64,000 nt of DNA, from the NCBI RefSeq assembly GCF_000755285.1, contig NZ_BBMK01000008.1, positions 44,121-108,120 of the forward strand, read 5' to 3'. The stretch's first letter is position 1. Each line of letters starts with the position of its first letter. Source of the stretch: Nonlabens ulvanivorans (lineage in GTDB: Bacteria; Bacteroidota; Bacteroidia; Flavobacteriales; Flavobacteriaceae). This document shows, one piece after another, positions 1 through 8,914 of this stretch. The notes beneath the pieces were generated by a model. It was not told the origin of the DNA and did no database searches. It saw only the letters and a list, made by a program, of their open reading frames with translations. The translations under genes and the position numbers were made by a program.

Positions 1-190
1 ATTAATAAAGTATCTTATGCATTTAAAGTAAGTAGCTTTAACCGCTAACTAACTTAATACTAAACGTATGTAACAATAACAGAACAGAGCGCAATAAAGG
101 AATTTACATCTAACAAATATGATGAACTAATTTACGTGACGACAAAAATGCCGCCTGAATAATTAAAAGCCAGTTGTCAACAACGGATAT
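1..190. other. Gene-free left edge of the window
   Basis: No convincing reading frame is visible here. The stretch is AT-rich and begins inside an intergenic or accessory region. It contains the string CCGCTAACTAACTTAATAC near position 42, which resembles the ACTAACCAATG leader seen before the DUF6090 genes further on, so it may be a worn copy of the same spacer. The first gene starts only at 316, after the hairpin at 191-243. Confidence 0.4.
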
Positions 191-247
191 AAAAATAGCA
201 GTTAAGAGCAAAATTTAAAGTTTAGTTCTTAACTGCTATTTTTGTTT
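191..247. terminator. Perfect 17-bp hairpin, bidirectional terminator
   Basis: A perfect 17-bp inverted repeat (191-207 with 227-243) has A-rich and T-rich ends, so it can act as a rho-independent terminator on either strand. It would close whatever is transcribed from the left of the window. The 19-nt AT-rich loop is longer than usual. Confidence 0.7.
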
Positions 248-315
248 TAAACTGAAAATTAGTACATATAAATCTGCTACTTTTCATATACAAACACATT
301 GTTCGTAATTAGTCT

Positions 316-807
316 ATGAATCCAAATCAGTACCTATTTGAAAAATTCAGCAATCTATTGAATGAAGAATTCTCTCAAACCATAAATGAATACGATGAAG
401 GACGTCATCTCACTATTGGAGACACAGGATTCTGGATTTCTTTAGACGATAAGGAACTAATTATTGGTTTTGGATTGAATCACACACATTATAATTTTGA
501 CTATGATTCAATGGAAGATGCTATTGATACATTCTTTTTACTTTTAACCAAAAGAAAGAAAATTACTGATTACTCAAAAGGATTAAAAATTTTTAAAACC
601 AAAGTAGAAATTGAAGTAGACAACGAGGAATTAATAAACCTTGGAACAACAGCTACATTTCCATTGCAGTTTTGGAAAAGATCAGAATCTAAGATATCCT
701 ACGTTAATGAATTCTTGAAGACTGAAAAAATTACAGAACAATGGAAAGAGTTAATTAACTATGCACAACAAAGAACTGAGGTAAAAAACAACACTCTTCT
801 TCGTTAA
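316..807 (+). CDS. Hypothetical protein, accessory block
   Basis: A 163-residue acidic soluble protein with no signal peptide or membrane segment; I do not recognise the family. It holds a central run of aromatic and acidic residues (HTHYNFDYDSMEDA, about residues 56-69) and no obvious catalytic motif. It lies alone between the hairpin at 191-243 and a spacer repeat starting at 767. The last 14 or so codons are read from the spacer repeat itself, because the string AACAAAGAACTGAGGT recurs outside any gene near 2131. The native stop may therefore have been lost or may lie further left in an ancestral form. Typical of small cassette-like genes of flavobacteria; function unknown. Confidence 0.6.
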   Translation: MNPNQYLFEKFSNLLNEEFSQTINEYDEGRHLTIGDTGFWISLDDKELIIGFGLNHTHYNFDYDSMEDAIDTFFLLLTKRKKITDYSKGLKIFKTKVEIEVDNEELINLGTTATFPLQFWKRSESKISYVNEFLKTEKITEQWKELINYAQQRTEVKNNTLLR

Positions 808-900
808 TTTGAGACATTATTATTCTGGGCTCTTAGAATCGATCAGTTGATTCTGGAGCCTTTTATATTTTCACTTTTCACTAGTCTTAGATTAAAAACT
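767..900 (+). repeat. Spacer repeat copy A
   Basis: First copy of a spacer that follows accessory genes in this window. It starts AACAAAGAACTGAGGT, continues with a TTCTTCGTTAATTTGAGACA block and ATTATTCTGGGCTC, then a hairpin and a T-rich tail. Copy B at 2131 matches it closely up to the hairpin. Copies near 27881, 29886 and 31786 are more diverged. Confidence 0.65.
828..866 (+). terminator. Hairpin terminator inside spacer A
   Basis: GGCTC (828-832) pairs with GAGCC (856-860), and AGAATC (835-840) with GATTCT (849-854), followed by TTTT. This is an intrinsic terminator for the gene at 316-807, and the same fold recurs in the other spacer copies. Confidence 0.7.
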
Positions 901-962
901 ACCTCTATTTACTTAATAAACTGTAACTTAACAACCATTAACCAACATTAAATGGTACAGGC

Positions 963-1009
963 ATACCGGCTAAAACGCTTTACTCACCTAATATTATTGC
1001 CATTGTGCT
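963..1009 (+). other. Possible degenerate attC-like folded site
   Basis: The string CGGCTAAAACG(C/A) followed by ACTCAC and then ATTGCC is shared with a better-formed copy at 30079-30120. The outer arms here pair with mismatches (CATACCGGC against GCCATTGTG). It sits just before the DUF6090 gene, where an upstream cassette's recombination site would lie. The assignment as attC is inference. Confidence 0.3.
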
Positions 1010-1032
1010 TCTTTAACAGAAACCGCTAACCA

Positions 1033-2108
1033 ATGATAAAATTCTTTAGAAAAATTCGCGAAAACCTTCTCTCAGAAAATAAATTTAGCAAATACATTCT
1101 GTACGCTATAGGCGAAATTGTACTTGTCATTATTGGTATTCTTATCGCGCTTCAAATAAATAATAAAAACGAACAGCGTAAAACCGAAAATAAGATTGTT
1201 TCAATTTTAAAAGAAGTACAACATGATTTAGGACTAGATATTCAAAAATCGGATGAGCTAATTGCCTATTATAAAACAAAAGATTCAATCATCAACTTAA
1301 TACAAACCGATAAACTAACCTATGATGATTATAAAAATGAAAATCGAAATGCTTTAAGATATGCTATTATGAACGCTTTTCATATGAAAATTCATAAAAA
1401 TGGATATACTAACCTCACAGAAAATGTTGATAATGTTCCAGAAAAGCTAAAAGCGGTTATTGAGCCATTAAACGAGATCTATATTTATAACAAATACGAA
1501 ATAGACAAGTTCGATACTCGCGTGGACTTGATAACTGATAGAGTCATGGACGGGTTGGCTAAAAGTAAAGAATGGTATTACAGATTAGATCAGCCTCAAC
1601 TAGAAGATGAGATGATAGATTTTTTTCTAAATGATCCTTACTATAAAAATGATGTAGATCTATACCAAAATGCTGGCTGGACTAACTTGACAAATCATGT
1701 TACTGTATTCAGAGAAAATGCAATTAATGCATACAAACAAATTAACTTACTTATTGAAAGTAATGAACCGCTTCCGGATTTTATACCACATAATTTAGTT
1801 CATCTAACAAAGGCACAACTAAATGAATATGTAGGCACTTATAAGGTTGTAAAGTTTGAAGCTATGATGGTCCATTGCCAGAATTAAACTATAAAATTCA
1901 GATACAAGACAATAACCTAGTAGGCGTTATGAATGGAGATCTTAGAGATATTGATTATTTCTATTTTGAAACAAAAGATAAGATATTTGGTCAGACTGAT
2001 ATTTATCTTAAAGGAGAGTTTGTAAGAGATAGTTTGAATGAAATTACATCTTTATTTGTTATGAAAAATGGAATGGGAGCTCACTTAAGTAAACTTGAAA
2101 CTAATTAG
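1033..2108 (+). CDS. DUF6090 family membrane protein (frame broken near 1860)
   Basis: Short basic N-terminus (MIKFFRKIRENLLSE) and then one membrane helix at about residues 24-43 (YAIGEIVLVIIGILIALQIN), the hallmark of the flavobacterial DUF6090 family. A long soluble, probably extracytoplasmic part follows. The first frame ends at 1887; from about 1862 the next frame reads on as DGPLPELNYKIQ and ends at 2108, so one base is gained or lost there. The C-terminal portion, starting LNEYVGTYKVV, resembles the small beta-rich tail domain found after some S12 peptidases. The other two family members here lack it. Function unknown. The leader ACCGCTAACCAATG is shared with the copies at 28272 and 29091. 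Confidence 0.75.
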
Positions 2109-2130
2109 AAGAAATTAATAACGAAAGGCT

Positions 2131-2340
2131 AACAAAGAACTGAGGTAACAAACACCTCTTTTCTTCGTTAATTTAAGACATTATTGTTCAAGGCTAATAA
2201 AATCAATCAATTGATTTTTATTAGCCTTTTTTAAGTTCTTTTTCTTGATTTATCGAGGCCAGATGAAAATCTGTGTTTCATCATATCGCCTGCCCGATTT
2301 AGCTATAGCAATACATGATTTCAGAAACTGACCAATTCTA
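2131..2340 (+). repeat. Spacer repeat copy B
   Basis: Aligns with copy A from AACAAAGAACTGAGGTAA to GACATTATT, then with copy C beyond the hairpin. The shared part after the hairpin is of the form TTTTTNTTGATTTAT(C/T)GA, followed by a self-complementary stretch around TGTGTTTCATC and then TAGCTATAGCAATA. No reading frame crosses it. Confidence 0.6.
2190..2232 (+). terminator. Hairpin terminator inside spacer B
   Basis: AAGGCTAATAAAATCAA (2190-2206) pairs with TTGATTTTTATTAGCCTT (2211-2228) with a single bulged T, and a T run follows. It terminates the DUF6090 gene. Confidence 0.75.
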
Positions 2341-2607
2341 TCAAAATATACTTGAATTTTTGATTTCATATAATTAGGATAAACTTCACTCAATGAATTG
2401 TCTAATTCGTTTAGAAAAACGAACTGAAAACGAATAATTCACTATAGACTTAATTTTTATTAAAATCAACATACCCCATAAAAAATAGGGTTCAAATATT
2501 TAAAAACATCTTTTTAAATCAGCATACCCTATATAAATTAATGATTTATACTTTTATAAGTCAATAAAAAGTCACAACTTCGGTTTTTTAATATAAATGG
2601 CTTAAAA
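2341..2607. other. Gene-free AT-rich stretch before ald
   Basis: About 270 bases without a credible gene. It contains a loosely repeated CATACCC(C)ATA / CATACCCTATA pair (about 2470 and 2523), which may be an operator or decay product. The promoter of ald must lie here, but no clear TAnnTTTG box is visible close to the start. Confidence 0.35.
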
Positions 2608-3702
2608 ATGATTGTAGGGATTCCAAAAGAGATTAAGAATAACGAAAGTAGAGTAAGTATGACACCTGCCGGAGTTTATGAAATGGTAAAAAACAACCAC
2701 ACCGTTTATGTGCAATCCACCGCTGGTGAAGGAAGCGGCTTTTTTGACAACGACTATAAAAAAGCCGGTGCCATCATAGTCAACACCATTGAAGAAGTAT
2801 ATACCATTGCAGAATTAATCGTAAAAGTAAAAGAACCTATCGAGCTAGAATATGATCTAGTGAGAGAAGGACAAGTGCTGTTTACCTATTTTCACTTTGC
2901 TTCTAGCGAGCCTCTTACTACCGCTATGATAAAAGCCAAAGCCATTTGCATTGCTTATGAAACCGTAGAAGATCAAGAAAGCACCTTACCATTACTAACA
3001 CCTATGTCTGAGGTTGCTGGTAGACTCGCCATACAGCAAGGTGCAAAATATTTAGAAAAACCCGTAAAAGGTAGAGGCGTTCTATTAGGTGGTGTTCCTG
3101 GTGTTGCTCCTGGTAAGGTTTTAGTTTTAGGAGCTGGCGTTGTAGGAATTCAGGCCGCAAAAATGGCCGCAGGTCTTGGTGCACACGTCACCATTATGGA
3201 TATTAATATGAAACGACTGCGCTATGTAAATGATGTGATGCCACCGCACGTCGTGACAGAATTCTCTAACGAATTCAACATTAGGAAACACATCAAGACG
3301 CACGACCTAATTATAGGTGGTGTCTTATTAAAAGGTGCCAAAGCTCCTAACCTAATCACACGTGACATGCTTAAAGAAATGCGTCCAGGTACCGTGATTG
3401 TAGATGTCGCTGTTGATCAAGGTGGTTGTGTAGAAACTACTAGACCTACCACGCATGAAGATCCTATTTACATCATCGATGACGTCGTGCATTATACCGT
3501 TGCAAATATGCCTGGAGCAGTACCCTATACTTCTACCGTGGCACTTACTAATGTGACCTTACCTTATGCACTTCAATTAGCTCGTCATGGTTGGGAAAAA
3601 GCTTGCAGCCAGAATCCAAGCCTAGAAAAAGGACTTAATATCATATCTGGTAAAGTGGTCTACAACGAGATAAATGAGGCCTTTGGATGGTCTTCAAAAT
3701 AG
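2608..3702 (+). CDS. ald: Alanine dehydrogenase
   Basis: NAD-dependent L-alanine dehydrogenase (alanine to pyruvate plus ammonia). At 364 residues it is normal length. The family start MIVGIPKEIKNNE-RV is present, with Arg15 of the pyruvate-binding site, the Lys of VKVKEP near residue 74 and the His of YFHFAS near residue 96. The Rossmann loop GAGVVG lies near residue 176, and the conserved DVAVDQGG and MPGAVPYTST segments are in the C-terminal half. The frame is intact. The gene stands alone between spacer B and a convergent methyltransferase. It would supply or drain pyruvate and nitrogen. Confidence 0.95.
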   Translation: MIVGIPKEIKNNESRVSMTPAGVYEMVKNNHTVYVQSTAGEGSGFFDNDYKKAGAIIVNTIEEVYTIAELIVKVKEPIELEYDLVREGQVLFTYFHFASSEPLTTAMIKAKAICIAYETVEDQESTLPLLTPMSEVAGRLAIQQGAKYLEKPVKGRGVLLGGVPGVAPGKVLVLGAGVVGIQAAKMAAGLGAHVTIMDINMKRLRYVNDVMPPHVVTEFSNEFNIRKHIKTHDLIIGGVLLKGAKAPNLITRDMLKEMRPGTVIVDVAVDQGGCVETTRPTTHEDPIYIIDDVVHYTVANMPGAVPYTSTVALTNVTLPYALQLARHGWEKACSQNPSLEKGLNIISGKVVYNEINEAFGWSSK

Positions 3703-3732
3703 TGTTTTGCGTTCTATAAGATAATTAATATC

Positions 3733-3750
3733 ACGCTTTCGCGAAAGCGT
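3733..3750. repeat. Dispersed palindrome, perfect copy (ACGCTTTCGCGAAAGCGT)
   Basis: Perfect 18-bp palindrome between the convergent ends of ald and the methyltransferase gene. It has no T tract, so it is unlikely to be an ordinary terminator. Confidence 0.9.
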
Positions 3751-3836
3751 CATCAAAAAGCCCACGACTAACACTTCATAACTTAGAGTACAAAAACATA
3801 AATATAATTACACAAGATATGAGTCATGAAAGACGA

Positions 3837-4914
3837 TTAATCAATGTTTTTATGAACCAAAACCCATAACTCGACTTCCTCACTACCACGCCAATTTTGA
3901 TCTCTAGTGGTTTTATCTGAAGCAGATTTAACCCTTTTTTATAACAACGTTCTAATTGAAATCTATCGTGGTGAGCAATCTCATTTTCAATAGGATGTTC
4001 ATTAGTGACATCAGTTATTTTTGCCAGGTTAGAAAACAGAATTGCAAGTTTTCCATCTACAGCCAGTCGTTCTTTTGCAGCAGCAAAAAATCAGGGAATA
4101 ATTCTTCTGGGTAATAGATCGCTGCATCTGTACGATCATTATCAGAGGAAATAGGCAACCATGGTGGATTAAACACGATTAATTCTGTCTCTTTATCCCA
4201 TTTACCAAACAATGAAGCATGATCCAACTCTATCTTTCTTGAAAGCTTTGTATCGCCCATAAATTCAGTAAGCCCTATGATAGCATTAGGATTTATATCT
4301 GTCCCAAATACTTTCTGAAAACCATGACCTACTAATTGAAAAGAAAGCGCACCACTACCTACACCTACCTCAATAGCTGATTTCTTAGGACCTTCATATC
4401 GCTTTAACCAGTTATCAAAAACGGTTAAATGGTCAAATCTAGTTGGAAAATAAACACCATAATAAGGATGTATCTTATTTCTCAATGTCGGTACAGAGAT
4501 TCCATTTTGATACCACTGCCAGGAACTATTTAATCCTTGAACTTGCGGAAAAGTGAGTAAAAAATTAGTGTTACCTGTATATAATTTTTCAAGCCAGCCT
4601 ATACCAGGTGCTTTTTTTACATCGATTTTATAATTGATGATTTCTAGAAGTATGAGATTAGACAGCTTGTGATAAGCAGCACGATACTCGCGTTGTTCTT
4701 GAAATGTTTTATGTGGCATCTTACTTTTAAGATACTGATGTAGTTCTTTAAGTAGTAGAACTCCATTGCTATAAAAATCTGCAATAAGAACAGGTTTACC
4801 AGCTTCTAACGCTTGAATGGTTTTCTTAATTTCTGTAGAAAGATTAAAAATCTCTAATCGTTTACCTGTTACAAATGGTGCAGGCTTATTGACGTTAATA
4901 TCTGTATTCATCAA
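3837..4914 (-). CDS. Class I SAM-dependent methyltransferase (two frame breaks)
   Basis: N-terminal accessory half followed by a methyltransferase small-type domain. Motif I is EVGVGSGALS, motif II GTDINPNA, and the catalytic-loop motif NPPW (FNPPWLPIS) marks an enzyme methylating an amide or exocyclic nitrogen, as in PrmC/HemK and RNA MTases. The open frame closes at 4057, but the next frames continue with DFFAAAKERLAVDGKLAIL and then DQNWRGSEEVELWVLVHKN, stopping at 3837. This implies indels near 4090 and in the A run near 3930. The merged product is about 358 residues. Substrate not determined. The start at 4914 is the first ATG of the frame. Confidence 0.7.
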
Positions 4915-5125
4915 TTTATATTATGTAGAAACGAATTGCAAATAATGAGAAGAGCAAAGCGAGTGATTAATCTATTCTGTGAGTATAATTACTTACCAGC
5001 AATCAGGCATTAAGTTGCTTGCTAGAGTTCATTTTCATCATTTAAACCATATAAACTCTATTAAAACTGAGCATACTGGCATAAAAAGGAGAAATAATTA
5101 AAAGTAAAGGTACTTTTTAAAAAAC
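4915..5125. other. Gene-free stretch
   Basis: No credible gene in about 210 bases between the methyltransferase start and the L31 terminator. It must hold the methyltransferase promoter (minus strand), but I see no clear TAnnTTTG box. Confidence 0.3.
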
Positions 5126-5126
5126 A

Positions 5127-5157
5127 AAAAAAGCCTCGCATAATGCGAAGCTTTTTA
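5127..5157 (-). terminator. Terminator of the L31 gene
   Basis: A-rich arm plus GCCTCGCA / TGCGAAGC with a TAA loop and one bulge, flanked by A and T runs. It lies 24 bases past the stop of the ribosomal protein gene on the minus strand. Confidence 0.7.
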
Positions 5158-5180
5158 ATATCGTTAAAATTCTAAGAAAA

Positions 5181-5432
5181 TTACTTCTTGAATTTTGCAT
5201 ATTTAGTTTTGAACTTGTCAATACGACCAGCTGTATCTAAAAGTTTAGTCTCTCCAGTATAGAATGGATGAGAAGTACGAGAGATTTCCAATTTAATAAG
5301 TGGATACTCGTTACCTTCAAACTCAATCGTTTCCTTAGTAGGAGCTGTCGATTTAGTTAAAAATATTTGTTCGTTAGACATGTCTTTAAAAGCTACTAGT
5401 CTATAATCTTCTGGGTGAATTCCTTTTTGCAT
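5181..5432 (-). CDS. rpmE2: 50S ribosomal protein L31 type B
   Basis: Structural protein of the large ribosomal subunit. The family start [19 protein letters not shown] is present, so I place the start at 5432 rather than at an upstream in-frame ATG (5462). The product is 83 residues. The CxxC zinc pair of type A L31 is absent, as in the zinc-independent type B paralogues. RTSHPFYTG and [11 protein letters not shown] are the conserved C-terminal blocks. The gene has its own terminator and is monocistronic. Confidence 0.95.
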   Translation of the reverse strand: MQKGIHPEDYRLVAFKDMSNEQIFLTKSTAPTKETIEFEGNEYPLIKLEISRTSHPFYTGETKLLDTAGRIDKFKTKYAKFKK

Positions 5433-5546
5433 GATCTTAATCTTATTCTTTTGCGGCTGCAAATTTAATCATTATAATTAAATCTACAAATAGATTGCTT
5501 AAATATATCTGTGCAATTTATAGCTTTCGGGCGTAATGCAAACCAT

Positions 5547-5554
5547 TATATTTG
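5547..5554 (+). promoter_or_regulatory. Promoter -7 box TATATTTG
   Basis: Exact match to the Bacteroidota TAnnTTTG element, 24 bases ahead of the proposed start of the DUF4199 gene. It supports a transcript starting near 5560. Confidence 0.55.
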
Positions 5555-5577
5555 TATTTCTTAAAAAAAAGAACATT

Positions 5578-6074
5578 TTGGATCAAATAGTAAAGAAAAA
5601 CTCCTTCATCATAGGTGTTATAGGTGCCATCGCAAATCTTGCTCTGGTTGTTTATATATGGCAAAATCAGGCTTTTAGCAGTGTAGGCTAGGTATTATTA
5701 TGATGATATTGCCCATACCCTTTGGAATTGCTGCACAATGGTGGAGCAAGTCTAGTCTCAACAGTTACTTATCCTTAAAGCAAGGTGTGCTCGCTTTTTT
5801 CTTGTGTATGCTTGTCATTTTTCTAGTAGATTTTATCGCAAACTACCTTATCTATGTACAAATTGATCCAGGCGCACAAGCCATTGCAGAAAAGGCAACT
5901 GAAGAATTTGCTCAAAAAAATGAAAATGCTCTTGCAAATCAAGATGTTTTTAAAAAACCCGTTTATAGTCTAGGCAGCTACTTCACTGGCTTTATTTCTA
6001 AACTATTGTTTTACACCATTTTTGGAATCTTATCAGCTTTGATTTTCAGAAAAGAAGCTCCACAGCAAGCTTAA
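5578..6074 (+). CDS. DUF4199 family membrane protein (frame broken near 5690)
   Basis: Small inner-membrane protein. An N-terminal helix (KNSFIIGVIGAIANLALVVY) is read from 5578 with a TTG start, and the frame stops at 5692. The next frame continues as LGIIMMILPIPFGI and runs to 6074 with two more helices (LAFFLCMLVIFLVDFIANYL and near the C-terminus FISKLLFYTIFGILSALIF). A one-base error joins them into a protein of about 165 residues, the usual size for DUF4199. Its position directly before a family 2 glycosyltransferase is common in flavobacteria and suggests a joint role in envelope glycolipid synthesis. Function unproven. Confidence 0.75.
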
Positions 6075-6102
6075 TTTTCATATTTATAATAGAACTCGTT
6101 GC

Positions 6103-7053
6103 ATGAATTTATCCATTGTCATACCGTTGTTAAATGAGGAAGAATCTCTTCCAGAATTACACGCTTGGATCCTACGCGTTATGGAGACCATGGACATCAG
6201 CTATGAGATTATTTTTATAGATGATGGTAGTACAGATGGCAGTTGGAATGTTTTGGATACGCTTTCGCATAAGCATGCCACCACACATACCATAAAATTT
6301 CTAAGTAATTATGGGAAATCACAAGCCTTACATGCCGGTTTTCATAAAGCCCAAGGTGAGGTCGTGATTACTATGGATGCAGACTTGCAAGACAGTCCAG
6401 ATGAGATTCCTGAGTTATACCACATGATCGCCGACCAAAATCATGATCTGGTAAGCGGCTGGAAGAAAAAAAGGTATGATAGCGTTATTGCAAAAAATTT
6501 ACCTAGTAAACTATTCAATTGGGCAGCGCGTAAAACTAGCGGCGTACAATTAAATGATTTTAACTGTGGTTTAAAAGCATATAAAGCAACGGTTATTAAA
6601 AATATAGATGTTCACGGCGAGATGCATCGCTATATACCTGTGCTGGCCAAAAATGCTGGTTTTAGCGACATCGCTCAAAAAGAAGTGATCCATCAAGCTA
6701 GAAAATATGGAACGACTAAATTTGGTTATGAACGTTTCATTAATGGTTTTTTAGATTTGATTACCATTGCTTTTATATCAAAATACGGTAAACGACCTAT
6801 GCACCTTTTCGGCGCACTAGGTGTTATTATGTTTATGCTAGGTTTTCTAACCGCTGGTTATGTAGGGTTTTCAAAACTTTATAAAATGGCCAATGATATT
6901 CCTTATGGATTAGTCACCGATAATCCGTGGTTCTTTATTGCACTAACCACCATGCTACTAGGCGTTTTATTCTTTATCGCTGGTTTTCTAGGAGAATTAA
7001 TTCTTAGAAACGGAAATCAAGTGAACCGTTACCGCATTGAAAAGGAAGTTTAA
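6103..7053 (+). CDS. Family 2 glycosyltransferase, DPM1/GtrB-like
   Basis: Membrane-anchored glycosyltransferase of the dolichyl- or undecaprenyl-phosphate sugar synthase type. The GT-A domain has IPLLNEEESLPEL at the start, IDDGSTDGS near residue 45, and the metal and acceptor motif DADLQDSPDE near residue 91. Two membrane helices lie near residues 231-255 and 278-305, as in GtrB-like enzymes. It probably loads a hexose onto a polyprenyl phosphate at the inner membrane. It follows DUF4199 by 28 bases, so the two are likely co-transcribed. Intact, 316 residues. Confidence 0.88.
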   Translation: MNLSIVIPLLNEEESLPELHAWILRVMETMDISYEIIFIDDGSTDGSWNVLDTLSHKHATTHTIKFLSNYGKSQALHAGFHKAQGEVVITMDADLQDSPDEIPELYHMIADQNHDLVSGWKKKRYDSVIAKNLPSKLFNWAARKTSGVQLNDFNCGLKAYKATVIKNIDVHGEMHRYIPVLAKNAGFSDIAQKEVIHQARKYGTTKFGYERFINGFLDLITIAFISKYGKRPMHLFGALGVIMFMLGFLTAGYVGFSKLYKMANDIPYGLVTDNPWFFIALTTMLLGVLFFIAGFLGELILRNGNQVNRYRIEKEV

Positions 7054-7167
7054 AATTTAGGCGGCAACATCATTAAGTCATCAACACTTTAAACTACCTA
7101 TTAAATAGGAATGTCCTGTATTGCTGGACACACAAATCAAACCTGCCTACGACCTACTATTTTCTGT

Positions 7168-7175
7168 TATCTTTG
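7168..7175 (+). promoter_or_regulatory. Promoter -7 box TATCTTTG
   Basis: Exact TAnnTTTG match. It lies inside the upstream extension of the phosphoglucomutase frame and therefore argues for the ATG at 7199 as the true start, with a leader of about 20 bases. Confidence 0.65.
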
Positions 7176-7198
7176 TAATTCATTCATACGTTATAAAA

Positions 7199-8911
7199 AT
7201 GGATAAAGAAGCTATTCTTAAAAATGCTCAATCATGGACACAAGCGCCATTTGATACCGATACAATTACAAAAACCCTTGCTTTAATAAGCGCAAATAAC
7301 GCCGATTTTCAAGAATCTTTCTATAAAGATTTAGAATTTGGAACTGGTGGTATGCGTGGTATTATGGGTGTTGGGACTAATCGTATCAATAAATATACTT
7401 TAGGTAAAAACACACAAGGACTTTCTCAATATTTAAAAGAGACCTTTAAAGATGAACAAATTAAAGTAGCTATCGCCTTTGATTGTCGTCATAATTCTAA
7501 AGAACTAGCACAAGTAGTGGCAGACGTTTTTAGTGCAAATGGTATACATGTTTACCTCTTTGAAGACCTGCGCCCTACTCCATTACTATCCTATACCGTA
7601 AAAGCCAAAGATTGCCATGCTGGTATTGTGCTTACTGCCAGTCATAATCCGCCAGAGTATAATGGTTATAAAGTATACTGGCAAGATGGCGGACAGTTAG
7701 TACCACCACAAGATAAAGCTATACTAGACCTTATCGCTTCTCTCCATTTTGAAGATATTAATTTTAATGGTAATCCAGATCTAATTGAATTATTAACGCC
7801 TGAGGATGATAACGCATTCATCGTGGACAGTATCAAAGCTGGTAAAATTGCTGGTGATGTAGATCGCTCTCGATTAAAAATAGTTTTTACGAGTTTACAT
7901 GGTACGAGTATCACATTGATTCCAGAGACTTTAAAAAGAGCTGGTTATACAGATTTGCACGTCGTTAAAGAACAAGCGATTCCTGATGGTAATTTCCCAA
8001 CGGTAGCATCTCCTAATCCAGAAGAACCAGAAGCTCTTAAAATGGCTGTAGAACTGGCAGATAAAATTCATGCAGACATTGTTATAGGTACAGATCCAGA
8101 CAGTGATCGTCTAGGTGTTGCTGTACGAGATAATGATGGTAAAATGGTATTGCTTAATGGTAATCAAACCATGATTGCCATGACAGACTTTCTTTTACAA
8201 CAATCAGATTTAAAAAACGCAACGCAACCATTCATAGGCTCTACCATTGTATCAACACCTATGATGCATGATCTAGCGATGGCTTATCAGGTGGAATGCA
8301 AAGAAGGATTGACCGGATTTAAGTGGATCGCAAAGATGATTAAAGACCATCCTCAACAAGACTTTATTGGTGGTGGCGAGGAAAGCTTTGGCTACATGGT
8401 TGGTGACTTTGTACGTGATAAAGATGCGGTTACTGCAGCTTTGTTAGCTTGTGAGATGTACGCTTACGCGAAAGCGAACTCATCCACAACCTATCAAGAA
8501 CTATTAAAACTTTACGTAAAACACGGCTGTTATCAAGAAAGACTCGTGTCTCTAGTCAAAAAAGGAATCTCGGGAGCTCAAGAAATCAAACAAATGATGA
8601 TTGACCTGCGAGAAAACACACCAAAACAAATTGCAGGACAAGATGTCATTATTGTAGAAGACTATGCTGCGAGTACTAGAATTAACAAGGATTTGAATAA
8701 AACAGAAGCACTAGAAGTTCCTAAATCTAACGTTCTCATCTTTTATCTAGCAGATGGCTCAAAGATTGCAGCGAGACCTAGTGGAACTGAACCTAAAATT
8801 AAGTTCTACATCAGCGTTAAAGCACCACTAGATGATGTTGCTAATTATCCTGCAGTGCAAGAACGACTTAACGAAAAAATTAACGGCATTCTAGCCGATT
8901 TTGATATTTAA
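7199..8911 (+). CDS. Phosphoglucomutase / phosphomannomutase
   Basis: Alpha-D-phosphohexomutase interconverting hexose 1- and 6-phosphates, linking glycolysis to sugar-nucleotide synthesis. The catalytic phosphoserine loop is TASHNPPEYNGYK, the metal loop DPDSDR, the sugar-specificity loop GGGEESFGY, and the phosphate-binding loop RPSGTEPKIKFY near the C-terminus. Length about 570 residues, matching the large PGM2/PMM type. The frame opens at 7121, but MDKEAILKNAQ at 7199 fits the family start and a promoter lies between. A variant of the dispersed palindrome (8461-8476) lies within the coding sequence and encodes YAYAKAN. An ABC exporter gene follows after 3 bases. Confidence 0.93.
   Translation: MDKEAILKNAQSWTQAPFDTDTITKTLALISANNADFQESFYKDLEFGTGGMRGIMGVGTNRINKYTLGKNTQGLSQYLKETFKDEQIKVAIAFDCRHNSKELAQVVADVFSANGIHVYLFEDLRPTPLLSYTVKAKDCHAGIVLTASHNPPEYNGYKVYWQDGGQLVPPQDKAILDLIASLHFEDINFNGNPDLIELLTPEDDNAFIVDSIKAGKIAGDVDRSRLKIVFTSLHGTSITLIPETLKRAGYTDLHVVKEQAIPDGNFPTVASPNPEEPEALKMAVELADKIHADIVIGTDPDSDRLGVAVRDNDGKMVLLNGNQTMIAMTDFLLQQSDLKNATQPFIGSTIVSTPMMHDLAMAYQVECKEGLTGFKWIAKMIKDHPQQDFIGGGEESFGYMVGDFVRDKDAVTAALLACEMYAYAKANSSTTYQELLKLYVKHGCYQERLVSLVKKGISGAQEIKQMMIDLRENTPKQIAGQDVIIVEDYAASTRINKDLNKTEALEVPKSNVLIFYLADGSKIAARPSGTEPKIKFYISVKAPLDDVANYPAVQERLNEKINGILADFDI
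8461..8476. repeat. Palindrome variant inside pgm (CGCTTACGCGAAAGCG)
   Basis: One mismatch from the 16-base core, in frame in the phosphoglucomutase gene where it encodes YAYAKAN. Confidence 0.65.
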
Positions 8912-8914
8912 TTA

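Noticed and set aside
191..243. The 17-bp hairpin at the left edge as a cassette recombination site
   Set aside because: It is a perfect stem with A/T runs at both ends, so a terminator explains it better; attC sites have mismatched, bulged arms.
3002..3184. Minus-strand frame opposite ald
   Set aside because: It lies entirely inside the intact, well-conserved ald gene and has no recognisable family; it is a shadow frame.
5520..5535. CTTTCGGGCGTAA near the DUF4199 promoter as a palindrome copy
   Set aside because: It matches too little of the core and is not symmetric.
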